DNA from: Pseudohongiella sp.
GTDB lineage: Bacteria > Pseudomonadota > Gammaproteobacteria > Pseudomonadales > Pseudohongiellaceae
Assembly: GCA_030652635.1 (NCBI GenBank)
Contig: JAUSPW010000157.1
Span: 1 to 6,938 of the forward strand
Length of the DNA: 6,938 nt
Direction of reading: 5' to 3'
In this document: piece by piece, positions 1 through 6,505 of the stretch
How the letters are laid out: each line of letters opens with the position of its first letter
Position numbering within the stretch: position 1 is the first letter of the stretch
Notes under the pieces: model-generated
Databases searched by the model: none
Told to the model about the DNA's origin: nothing
What the model saw: the letters and a program-made list of their open reading frames with translations, nothing else
Made by a program: the position numbers and the translations under genes

Positions 1-735
1 GGCGGCACCTTGTTCCTCGATGAAATTGGCGATATGCCGGCTGACACACAAACCCGCTTGCTCAGGGTACTGTCTGATGGTGAGTTTTATCGGGTTGGCG
101 GCACCACACCCATCAAGGTGGATGTGCGAATCATCGCTGCCACCCACCAGAATCTGGAAAAGCTGGTTGCCCAGCATCTGTTCCGCGAGGATTTGTTCCA
201 TCGCTTAAATGTCATCCGGATTCATATCCCGCGCCTGCGCGACCGCCGGGAAGATATTCCCAGACTGGCCCGTCACTTTCTGGCCAAAGCTGCAGAAGAG
301 CTGGATGTGGAGTGCAAGGTGCTGCGTCCGGAAACTGAAAAGTACATTACGGGCCTGAACTGGCCAGGTAACGTGCGGCAACTGGAGAACTTCTGCCGCT
401 GGATTACCGTCATGGCCTCCAGTCGCGAAGTACGCGTGGACGACCTGCCCCCTGAGTTAATGGAGCATCAGGCTCAAAACAGCAGCGCACGTGACTGGAC
501 ACAACTGCTCGAGGAATGGGCTGACCAGGAGCTCAATCTTGGACATAAAGCCATCCTTGAACAGGCCACGCCTGAATTTGAACGCACCATGATTCATGTG
601 GCGCTCAAACATACACTTGGCCGTCGCCGCGATGCAGCGCTGCTGCTAGGCTGGGGCCGCAACACCTTGACACGTAAAATCAAAGAGTTAGGCATTGATG
701 ACGGCAATTCTGACGCCGACGATAACGACGACTGA
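1..735 (+). CDS. ntrC: Nitrogen regulation response regulator NtrC, C-terminal half (5' end outside window)
   Basis: Sigma-54 (RpoN) enhancer-binding activator of nitrogen-assimilation genes, normally phosphorylated by the kinase NtrB. The reading frame is open from base 1, so the receiver domain, Walker A and GAFTGA loop lie upstream of the window. The 244 visible residues start at the Walker B segment (GGTLFLDEIGDMP). They continue through the arginine-finger region (FREDLFHRLNV, residues 61-71) and sensor II (WPGNVRQLEN, 121-130). They end in a Fis-type helix-turn-helix (about 193-233), where the GWGRNTLTRK motif is close to enterobacterial NtrC. This last motif is why I name NtrC rather than a generic sigma-54 activator. 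The protein ends in a short acidic tail rich in Asp, an unusual but plausible terminus. The TTG at base 10 is only an internal leucine codon. NtrB would be expected upstream but is not in view. Confidence 0.93.
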   Translation, partial: GGTLFLDEIGDMPADTQTRLLRVLSDGEFYRVGGTTPIKVDVRIIAATHQNLEKLVAQHLFREDLFHRLNVIRIHIPRLRDRREDIPRLARHFLAKAAEELDVECKVLRPETEKYITGLNWPGNVRQLENFCRWITVMASSREVRVDDLPPELMEHQAQNSSARDWTQLLEEWADQELNLGHKAILEQATPEFERTMIHVALKHTLGRRRDAALLLGWGRNTLTRKIKELGIDDGNSDADDNDD

Positions 736-758
736 GCTCTGCCACACATCATGACAAA

Positions 759-782
759 GCTCAGGTTGAAAAATACCTGAGC
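759..782. repeat. Perfect 8-8-8 palindrome overlapping the promoter of the gld-like operon
   Basis: GCTCAGGT (759-766) is the exact reverse complement of ACCTGAGC (775-782), with an 8-base A-rich spacer. No U-tract follows on the + strand and only three T on the - strand, so it is a poor intrinsic terminator. Because the -35 hexamer TTGAAA begins at its position 766, an operator for a dimeric DNA-binding protein is an attractive reading. An mRNA hairpin at the ntrC 3' end is the alternative. The same arm GCTCAG can also pair with CTGAGC at 732-737, which spans the ntrC stop codon. Confidence 0.55.
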
Positions 783-794
783 GCAACCTATATT
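766..794 (+). promoter_or_regulatory. Predicted sigma-70 promoter of the gld-like ABC operon
   Basis: The -35 box TTGAAA (766-771) and -10 box TATATT (789-794) each match consensus at five of six bases and are separated by exactly 17 bases. The transcript would start near 801, giving a leader of about 60 nt before the ATPase start codon at 862. This is the only good promoter I see between ntrC and the operon, and it supports transcription of the three following genes independently of ntrC. The -35 box lies inside the palindrome at 759-782. Confidence 0.65.
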
Positions 795-861
795 TGCCGC
801 TCCACATTACACGGCCGCCCGTCCAAGGCAGCCTGTTAACTCGCGATGGGCAAATAACAAT

Positions 862-1614
862 ATGATTGAAATCAGTCACATCACCAGGAAATTTGAGCAC
901 TTTACCGCTGTGGACGATCTGAGTTTCACAGTCGCTGAAGGCGAAGTGCTGGGCTTTCTCGGTCCAAACGGGGCCGGCAAATCAACTACCATGAAAATCA
1001 TCACCGGTTTTCTGGCGCCCAGTTCAGGCAGCGTCAGCATCGATGGCCATGATATTGCCAGTGATCCAATCGCAGCCAAAGCGCTGATTGGTTATCTACC
1101 AGAAGGTGCGCCCAGCTACCCCGACATGAGCGTGCTCGACTTCCTCGAGTTTATCGCTGATATCCGTGGCCTGACCGGCGCGCATAAACAGCAGCGCATC
1201 GAAAAGGTCATTGATGACGTCGAGCTGTCCAGTGTCTGCCATCAAACCATTGAGACCCTGTCAAAAGGCTTCAAGCGTCGTGTCGGTTTGGCACAGGCCA
1301 TTTTGCACGATCCCAAAGTGTTGATTCTGGATGAACCCACCGATGGTCTCGATCCGAATCAAAAGCATCATGTGCGCAATCTGATCCGCAATCTGGCCAA
1401 AGACAAGATAGTGATAGTATCCACTCACATCCTTGAGGAAGTCAGCGCAGTCTGCACCAGAGCCATTATCATAAACCGGGGGCGCATAGTTGCTGACGGC
1501 GCACCGGCCGAACTGGAAGCACAAGCGCCCGTAGAGTTTATGATCGAAACCCAGGCAGCGCCGGGCAGACTGGAAGCATTCTTCCGTAGCGTGACCGAAC
1601 CGGGAGCAAAATAA
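862..1614 (+). CDS. ABC transporter ATP-binding protein, GldA-like
   Basis: Cytoplasmic ATPase that should power the permease encoded next. In order it shows Walker A GPNGAGKST (residues 34-42), a Q-loop region GYLPEG in which Glu stands where Gln is usual (about 81), a signature LSKGFKRR (133-140), Walker B VLILDEPT with D157/E158, D-loop GLDP (162-165) and the switch His of STHIL (H189). The IGYLPE and LSKGxxxR motifs are characteristic of GldA/NosF-type ABC-2 exporters. All catalytic residues are present. At 250 aa it is shorter than many GldA relatives (about 300 aa as I recall), because the C-terminal extension after residue 220 is brief. The ATG at 862 is the only sensible start. The Shine-Dalgarno is weak (GGG at 848-850). 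It is the first gene of the operon, 2 bases from the permease start. The substrate is unknown. Confidence 0.9.
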   Translation: MIEISHITRKFEHFTAVDDLSFTVAEGEVLGFLGPNGAGKSTTMKIITGFLAPSSGSVSIDGHDIASDPIAAKALIGYLPEGAPSYPDMSVLDFLEFIADIRGLTGAHKQQRIEKVIDDVELSSVCHQTIETLSKGFKRRVGLAQAILHDPKVLILDEPTDGLDPNQKHHVRNLIRNLAKDKIVIVSTHILEEVSAVCTRAIIINRGRIVADGAPAELEAQAPVEFMIETQAAPGRLEAFFRSVTEPGAK

Positions 1615-1616
1615 TT

Positions 1617-2351
1617 ATGGGAAAAACCGGCATAATTTTTAAGCGCGAACTTGCTGCTTATTTCAGCACACCGCTCGCGTATGTGTTTATTGTGATATTT
1701 CTGGTGATGAACGGTATTTTTACCTTTGATCTGGGTGGCTTTTTTATCCGGGGCCAGGCTGATCTGCAGCCGTTTTTCAGCTTTCATCCGTGGCTGTATC
1801 TTTTTATGATTCCTGCGCTTGCCATGGGTTTGTGGGCCGATGAACGCAAATCCGGCACCATTGAATTGTTGATGACTCTACCCATCCGTTTACGGGACGC
1901 CGTACTGGGTAAATTCCTCGCAGCCTGGGTGCTCAGCGGCATTGCCTTATTGTTGACCTTCCCGATCTGGATCACCGTCAACTATCTGGGTTCCCCTGAC
2001 AATGGGGTCATACTGGCCGCCTATATTGGCAGCTGGCTGATGGCGGGTGGTTTTCTGGCGATAGGTTCCTGTATGTCCGCTCTCACCCGCAATGCTGTTA
2101 TCGCGTTTATTCTCACGGTCTCCATTTGTTTCCTGTTTGTATCGTCAGGCTCACCCATTGTGCTGAATGCATTTTCAGGCTGGGCGCCACAGATTCTGCT
2201 GGATGCGATTGCGACGCTGAGTTTTCTGACGCATTTTGATGCCATCAACAAGGGCGTGCTGGATATCCGGGATCTGCTGTTTTTTACCGCGGTTATCACA
2301 GCCTGGCTGTTAGCCTCTGCCATTGTTATTGAAATCAAAAAAGCAAACTAG
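1617..2351 (+). CDS. ABC-2 type permease, GldF-like
   Basis: Inner-membrane permease subunit, partner of the ATPase upstream. The 244-aa protein has about six hydrophobic segments (roughly residues 19-36, 57-73, 98-121, 131-153, 158-176 and 218-238), the usual ABC-2 topology. Between the second and third helices lies the family hallmark DERKSGTIELLMTLPI (75-90), corresponding to the (E/D)xxxGTxExLxxxP coupling motif. The length is normal for the GldF/NosY-like group. The start ATG follows the ATPase stop by two bases and has a GGGAG Shine-Dalgarno at 1602-1606, inside the end of the ATPase gene, so the two are probably translated in concert. The gldF name rests on family resemblance and gene order only. 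Gliding motility should not be inferred from it. Confidence 0.88.
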   Translation: MGKTGIIFKRELAAYFSTPLAYVFIVIFLVMNGIFTFDLGGFFIRGQADLQPFFSFHPWLYLFMIPALAMGLWADERKSGTIELLMTLPIRLRDAVLGKFLAAWVLSGIALLLTFPIWITVNYLGSPDNGVILAAYIGSWLMAGGFLAIGSCMSALTRNAVIAFILTVSICFLFVSSGSPIVLNAFSGWAPQILLDAIATLSFLTHFDAINKGVLDIRDLLFFTAVITAWLLASAIVIEIKKAN

Positions 2352-2360
2352 GAGCTGGCC

Positions 2361-4259
2361 ATGAACAAAAAAGCATTATTTTCGAATGCCGGCCTTGCAT
2401 TGACTGCTCTGGGCCTGCTGATCACGGTGGTCATTATCAGTCTGTTGCCCCGAATACGCATCGACTTGACCGAAGACAGTCTGTACACACTCAGTGATGC
2501 CACACGTGACATCGTGGCTAATCTGGAGCGCCCCGTAGAGATGACCTTCTTTTATTCAGAAGAGTCTGTGGCTGAAGTTCCTCAGGTGCGCGCCTATGGC
2601 TTGCGCGTACAGGAAATGCTGCGCGAGATGGTGATAGCCAGTAACGGCAACCTCAGCTTTGAGATTGTTGATCCTGCGCCTTTTTCAGAAGATGAAGATC
2701 GTGCGACAGCTTATGGTATTCAGGCTGTGCCGTTAGCTGCAGGTCGCGAAGCCGTGTATTTTGGTGTGGTCGCAACCGACCCCGCCACACAGACCGAAGA
2801 AGATGCTGGCGTTTATCAGGCCATCCCACTGGTGCGCCCGGATCAGGAAGAGTTTCTGGAGTATGAGTTTGCGCGCCTGATCACGCGCACCCTTGACCCG
2901 GATCCTACCGTCATCGGCCTGTTGACGTCGCTGGAAATCGACGGGGGGTTTAACGCCTCACTGCAACAGGCCACTCGCGCGTGGGCTGTGATGGATACCG
3001 TGCGCTATATGTATGATGTTCAACGCATCGCGAGCACAGCGACTAGCATCGACAGTGCCATTGATATTCTGCTGATTGTGCATCCTCAGGAACTGCCGGC
3101 GCAGACCCTGTATGCGATCGACCAGTTTGTGATGCGCGGCGGGCGAGCACTGATTTTTGTTGATCCAAACTCCGATACACAAACCCAGATTGCAGTGAAC
3201 ACAGGCGACTTCCGCGACTCGATGAGCTCGGATTTACCCGGCTTGTTACAGGCCTGGGGCGTGCAGTACGACGCCACCCAAGTTGTCACCGATCAGGAAC
3301 GCGCACTGTATGTCACGCTGCAACCTGGCCAGCGCCCGGTGGCTCACCTGGGCATGATGGGTGTACAACGCGATGGATTTGCCAATGATATTGTCAGCGG
3401 TCAACTGCAAGTGATGAACATGTCATCGGCAGGCGCGCTTTCCAAAGCAGAAGGCAGCCTGACCACGTTTGAACCACTGATTCAAACCAGCAATAACACC
3501 ATGATGATGGGCACTGCGTTTTTTAGCGAAATGGGTGACCCGACACTTCTGCTGGATGAGTTTGTCTCTGAAGAGCAAACGCGCTTCCTCGCTGCGCGCG
3601 TGTCTGGCCGATCTGTGTCTGCATTCCCCGACGGCCCGCCGGTAGCTGACGACGATGCCAATCCTGCTGAAACTACTTCTGCAGACACTCATTTGAGTGA
3701 ATCAATCGGCGATATTGGCGTAATTGTCATCGCAGATTCAGACGTACTCGCCGATCGCATGTGGGCACAATCACAGCAGGTTCTGGGTCAACGGGTCATC
3801 AATGCCTTTGCAAGCAATGGCGATTTTGTGATCAACGCGCTGGATAACCTGAGTGGCAGCACTGCGTTGATCAATATCCGCAGCCGGGGCCGTTATGCCC
3901 GTCCCTTCACACGCGTGATTGATTTGCAGCGTGCTGCCGATGAGCGCCTGCGCGCAGAAGAGACCAATTTGCTGCAACGCCTGTCTGAAACCGAGCAGCA
4001 ACTCACTGCGCTAAACCAGAACAATGGCGGCACCATCAGCCCTGAACAGAATGCAGAAATTGAGCGTTTTATACAGGTACAAACGGATACCCGACGTGCA
4101 CTCAGGGATGTGCAATTTCAGTTAAATGCTGAGATTGACCGCTTGGGCACTACCTTGAAGTTCATCAATACCGCGCTGATTCCAGGCTTGCTGGTAATTG
4201 CGGCACTGGCACTGGCATGGATAAGGAGTCGACGACGCAAACTGGCGGTGCGCCAGTAA
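2361..4259 (+). CDS. GldG-family ABC transporter auxiliary protein
   Basis: Large membrane-anchored partner of the ABC-2 transporter, 632 aa. An N-terminal helix (about residues 10-30) is followed by RIDLTEDSLYTLSDAT (32-47), the typical opening of GldG-like proteins. The large middle region, up to about 520, matches the architecture of the ABC_transp_aux (DUF/GldG) family and should face the periplasm. A region rich in Asp, Pro and Ala (about 423-447) looks like a flexible linker inside it. Residues 521-598 are rich in Glu, Gln, Leu and Arg and probably form a coiled coil. A second helix (about 603-621) and a basic tail (IRSRRRKLAVRQ) anchor the C-terminus in the cytoplasm. A strong AGGAG (2350-2354) overlaps the permease stop codon and sits 6 bases before this ATG, which fixes the start. 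It is the last gene of the operon. No DUF4340 gene follows. Biochemical role unknown. Confidence 0.85.
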   Translation: MNKKALFSNAGLALTALGLLITVVIISLLPRIRIDLTEDSLYTLSDATRDIVANLERPVEMTFFYSEESVAEVPQVRAYGLRVQEMLREMVIASNGNLSFEIVDPAPFSEDEDRATAYGIQAVPLAAGREAVYFGVVATDPATQTEEDAGVYQAIPLVRPDQEEFLEYEFARLITRTLDPDPTVIGLLTSLEIDGGFNASLQQATRAWAVMDTVRYMYDVQRIASTATSIDSAIDILLIVHPQELPAQTLYAIDQFVMRGGRALIFVDPNSDTQTQIAVNTGDFRDSMSSDLPGLLQAWGVQYDATQVVTDQERALYVTLQPGQRPVAHLGMMGVQRDGFANDIVSGQLQVMNMSSAGALSKAEGSLTTFEPLIQTSNNTMMMGTAFFSEMGDPTLLLDEFVSEEQTRFLAARVSGRSVSAFPDGPPVADDDANPAETTSADTHLSESIGDIGVIVIADSDVLADRMWAQSQQVLGQRVINAFASNGDFVINALDNLSGSTALINIRSRGRYARPFTRVIDLQRAADERLRAEETNLLQRLSETEQQLTALNQNNGGTISPEQNAEIERFIQVQTDTRRALRDVQFQLNAEIDRLGTTLKFINTALIPGLLVIAALALAWIRSRRRKLAVRQ

Positions 4260-4283
4260 GGCATTCACATCGACAAGGTCGGA

Positions 4284-5609
4284 TTAATCTTTGATCGGTA
4301 AAAACACAGTGACCCGGGTACCTTTACCCGGTTCACTGTCGATATCCATGCGCCCGCCATGTGCTTCTGCAATCAGGTTGCACAGATACAAACCCAATCC
4401 GAATCCACCGGTATTGCGCTGACGTGCACTGTCCACACGGTAAAACGGTTCGCGCACGTGTTTAAGATGCTCTTCAGAGATACCTTCACCCTGATCAATA
4501 ACACTGAGTTCAGCCTCTGATTCCGTAAAACCGACTCTGATGGTAATCGGGCGGTTCTGGCCATGACGCATGGCGTTGTTCACAATATTCGCCAGCAGCA
4601 ACCGAACTCTTAACTTATCGATCTGCATGGCCCGGTCGTGTTCCGGCACATCAAGCAACAAACCGCCTTCATAGTTTTGATATTGCTGAGCCAACATCTG
4701 TACATAATCAGCAAAGTCGACATCGTCCTGAATAAGCGCGGAGTGTTGTGTGCTCAAACGCTCAGCTTCAATCAGGTCTGAAATCAAAAGATCAATCTCA
4801 TTGATATCATCGCGCAGCGTTTCACGCAGTGCGCTGTCTTCCATAAACTCAAGCTGCAACTTGGCTCGCGTCACCGGTGTTCGCAGTTCGTGACTGATTG
4901 CCAGCAACAACTGGCGTTTGGCCTCCAGCATAGACTGCAAGGAGTCCGCCATATGGTTCACACTTTCTGTCAATTCACCCAACTCGTCTGTCCTAGTCAC
5001 TTCTACCCGGTAACTCAGATCGCCGGCACAGATTCTTTCGGCACCTTGTCGTAATCGGCGCACCGGATCCATCAAACGGCGTACTAACCAGTAGTTTGAA
5101 AACAGAATAAAAATCGCAAACCCAAGCCCGATATACACCACGGCATAGTCATAGTCACTGAGCGAGGGCGCTTTGCGGTTCAGAAAGTATTCATAACCAC
5201 CGCGTGCCACACGAATGACCTGCTCATTGCCCACCGCCATCATTTGCGCTTCGTCTGACAATGTTCGCACAAACACAGCGCTGTAAACGTCCAGATCAGA
5301 CTGGTCGTCAGACTGCCAGTTAATGTGTGGACTGCGGATGATAATGGTCAGAGAAAGATCTCTGGCAAGGCCTTCAGCGCGTTGCAGATCAGGCGGTATA
5401 CCAATCGCATCGACCAGCAACCTGACATTGTCGAGGTAAAAAACCGGCAAAGGATTCAAACGTTCACGACGCCAGTTCTGATCGATCTGGCGGAGTGATA
5501 AGGAAATTACAATTAAAAACAGGATAACTGTGGCGCTGAAAATCAGAAACAATCTGAGGAACAAGGATTTAGGACGGGTGACGGACGGCGCTTGTTCCAA
5601 AGCACTCAT
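4284..5609 (-). CDS. Membrane sensor histidine kinase (HAMP, HisKA, HATPase_c)
   Basis: Sensor partner of the response regulator encoded just upstream, 441 aa. A short cytoplasmic N-terminus precedes helix 1 (about residues 17-38). A periplasmic sensing region (about 40-154) has no motif I recognise. Helix 2 (about 155-175) leads to a HAMP linker (about 177-229). The phosphoacceptor is H240 in SHELRTP. The ATP-binding domain has the N box (NIVNNAMRH, 341-349), G1 (DQGEGI, 372-377), F box (EPFYR, 387-391) and G2 (GGFGLGLY, 401-408). All expected catalytic residues are present. I chose the ATG at 5609-5607, which overlaps the regulator's TGA as ATGA. A TTG 12 codons upstream would give 453 aa but lies deep inside the regulator gene. 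There is no clear Shine-Dalgarno, so translation is likely coupled. The signal sensed is unknown. Confidence 0.92.
   Translation of the reverse strand: MSALEQAPSVTRPKSLFLRLFLIFSATVILFLIVISLSLRQIDQNWRRERLNPLPVFYLDNVRLLVDAIGIPPDLQRAEGLARDLSLTIIIRSPHINWQSDDQSDLDVYSAVFVRTLSDEAQMMAVGNEQVIRVARGGYEYFLNRKAPSLSDYDYAVVYIGLGFAIFILFSNYWLVRRLMDPVRRLRQGAERICAGDLSYRVEVTRTDELGELTESVNHMADSLQSMLEAKRQLLLAISHELRTPVTRAKLQLEFMEDSALRETLRDDINEIDLLISDLIEAERLSTQHSALIQDDVDFADYVQMLAQQYQNYEGGLLLDVPEHDRAMQIDKLRVRLLLANIVNNAMRHGQNRPITIRVGFTESEAELSVIDQGEGISEEHLKHVREPFYRVDSARQRNTGGFGLGLYLCNLIAEAHGGRMDIDSEPGKGTRVTVFLPIKD
4299..4339 (-). terminator. Predicted intrinsic terminator embedded in the 3' end of the histidine kinase gene
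   Basis: Read on the - strand, ACAGTGA (4339-4333) and CCGGGTA (4331-4325) pair with TACCCGG (4320-4314) and TCACTGT (4312-4306). The result is a 7+7 bp stem interrupted by one A-G mismatch and closed by a 4-nt AAGG loop. One base later comes a run of five T (4304-4300). This is the standard form of a Rho-independent terminator for the two-component operon. It lies entirely within coding sequence, because the kinase stop codon is at 4286-4284. On the + strand the same stem has no U-tract after it, so it would at most mark or stabilise the 3' end of the gld-like transcript. No other terminator is visible in the 24-bp gap between the convergent genes. Confidence 0.65.
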
Positions 5610-6307
5610 TGCAATTTGCCGACAAAGGTATAACCACGCCCCCAAACTGTTTTAATAAAACGCGGGGTTTTTGAGGTGTCGTCCAATTTGTGGCGTAAAC
5701 GGCTGACCAGTGTATCAACTGCACGAGAGAACAACTCGGCATCGATACCCCTGAGGCGATTCATAAGTTCGTCGCGGGTAAACGTTTTATTGGGTGATTG
5801 AATAAACAACACCAGTAACTCGTACTCCATGGTGGTCAGCTCAACCAGCTTGCCATCCAAGTGTACGGTACGGCGCGCGGTATCAACATCCAGACCCTCG
5901 ATCTGTGGAAGATCACTGACCACACGATTATCATCACTGGCGCGGCGCAGGATATTGGTGATGCGTGCCACCAATTCTCTGGGCTCAAACGGCTTGGGCA
6001 GATAATCATCTGCACCGAGCTCCAGCCCGACAATGCGGTCTGTTACTTCGCCATGTGCAGTCAACATCATGATGGGCAGATGCCCAAATATGGCAGACTT
6101 GGCGCGAATTTCCCGGCAAATTTCAAAACCGTCTTTTTCCGGCAGCATCACATCAAGTATCAACAAATCCGGTTTTGAGCGCTTGAGCAATTCAAACCCT
6201 TTGCTCGGCGTGTGGGCAACCGTGACTTTCATGTCATAACGGTCCAGATACTGGGTTAGCAGCTGGCCAAGTTTTTCGTCGTCATCAATTATTAGTATTT
6301 GTTTCAT
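5606..6307 (-). CDS. OmpR/PhoB-family response regulator
   Basis: DNA-binding transcriptional regulator, 233 aa, first gene of the two-component operon. The receiver domain (about residues 1-122) has the acidic pocket D8/D9, phosphoacceptor D52 (LILDVMLP), T83 (MLTAHG) and K105 (LPKPF), so it should be phosphorylatable. The winged-helix domain (about 135-230) includes the recognition-helix segment FSRAVDTLVSRLRHKL (193-208) and ends in the usual FIKTVWGRGYTFVG wing. The start MKQILIIDDDE is canonical for the family. The frame stays open upstream on the - strand, but that extension has no homology-like content and runs into the divergent yheS-like gene. There is no Shine-Dalgarno before the ATG, and the candidate promoter suggests a leaderless mRNA. 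The kinase gene follows with a 4-base overlap. Specific regulator subtype and targets cannot be assigned. Confidence 0.94.
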   Translation of the reverse strand: MKQILIIDDDEKLGQLLTQYLDRYDMKVTVAHTPSKGFELLKRSKPDLLILDVMLPEKDGFEICREIRAKSAIFGHLPIMMLTAHGEVTDRIVGLELGADDYLPKPFEPRELVARITNILRRASDDNRVVSDLPQIEGLDVDTARRTVHLDGKLVELTTMEYELLVLFIQSPNKTFTRDELMNRLRGIDAELFSRAVDTLVSRLRHKLDDTSKTPRFIKTVWGRGYTFVGKLQ

Positions 6308-6314
6308 GCGCAGG

Positions 6315-6343
6315 AGTGTACGAATTTGCTTGAGATAAATCAA
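6315..6343 (-). promoter_or_regulatory. Candidate promoter of the two-component operon, predicted leaderless
   Basis: Read on the - strand, TTGATT (6343-6338) and TACACT (6320-6315) match the -35 and -10 consensus at four of six bases each and are separated by exactly 17 bases. Seven bases separate the -10 box from the response-regulator ATG at 6307, so transcription would begin at or within a base or two of the start codon. The absence of any Shine-Dalgarno upstream of the ATG fits this. The hexamers are only moderate, so another start further upstream is possible. Confidence 0.4.
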
Positions 6344-6369
6344 TCGGGCGACAGACTCTGGCGTATAAT
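6341..6369 (+). promoter_or_regulatory. Candidate promoter of the yheS-like gene
   Basis: A perfect -10 hexamer TATAAT lies at 6364-6369. The -35 region 17 bases upstream (6341-6346, CAATCG) is poor, so the promoter may be weak, activator-dependent or rely on flanking sequence. Transcription would start near 6376, leaving a leader of about 32 nt. The -35 region overlaps the -35 box of the divergent two-component promoter (6338-6343), so the two promoters are back to back and may compete for polymerase or share a regulator. Confidence 0.5.
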
Positions 6370-6505
6370 GCCGGCCTTTCATTGACAAACAATCCAATAG
6401 AATCGGCATGATCAGTCTTAATAATGCGCGTTTGATGCGCGGTGAACATGTGTTGCTGGAAGGCGCCAGCCTGACTATCCACAAAGGCCAGAAGGCCGGC
6501 ATTAT
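6365..6505. repeat. 14-nt perfect inverted repeat joining the yheS -10 region to its Walker A codons
   Basis: ATAATGCCGGCCTT (6365-6378) is the exact reverse complement of AAGGCCGGCATTAT (6492-6505), separated by 113 bases. The left arm includes most of the -10 hexamer and the predicted transcription start. The right arm lies within the yheS-like coding sequence, in codons for KAGII just before the Walker A loop. Only a transcript that begins upstream of the predicted start could fold the full stem. It may be coincidence. Confidence 0.4.

Noticed and set aside
759..782. Intrinsic terminator for ntrC
   Set aside because: The stem is perfect but short, the loop is 8 nt, and no U-tract follows on the + strand. 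I therefore list it as a palindrome and possible operator.
846..857. Three-codon open frame (ATG GGC AAA TAA) just before the ATPase start
   Set aside because: It is too short to distinguish from chance and has no Shine-Dalgarno. I see no regulatory amino-acid pattern.
1425..1787. 120-codon open frame on the - strand
   Set aside because: It lies across the well-supported ATPase and permease genes and has no recognisable domain or translation signal.
5610..5645. Longer histidine kinase starting at TTG 5645 (453 aa)
   Set aside because: The extra 12 codons lie inside the response-regulator gene and read as an out-of-frame shadow. The ATG at 5609 forms the typical ATGA overlap and gives a normal N-terminus before helix 1.
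5861..6178. 105-codon open frame on the + strand
   Set aside because: It is antisense to the response regulator, which has full family motifs, and has no independent support.
6382..6387. Perfect TTGACA upstream of the yheS start
   Set aside because: No -10 hexamer lies 16-18 bases downstream. The nearest (TAGAAT, 6398-6403) is only 10 bases away, and a start there would fall inside the coding region.
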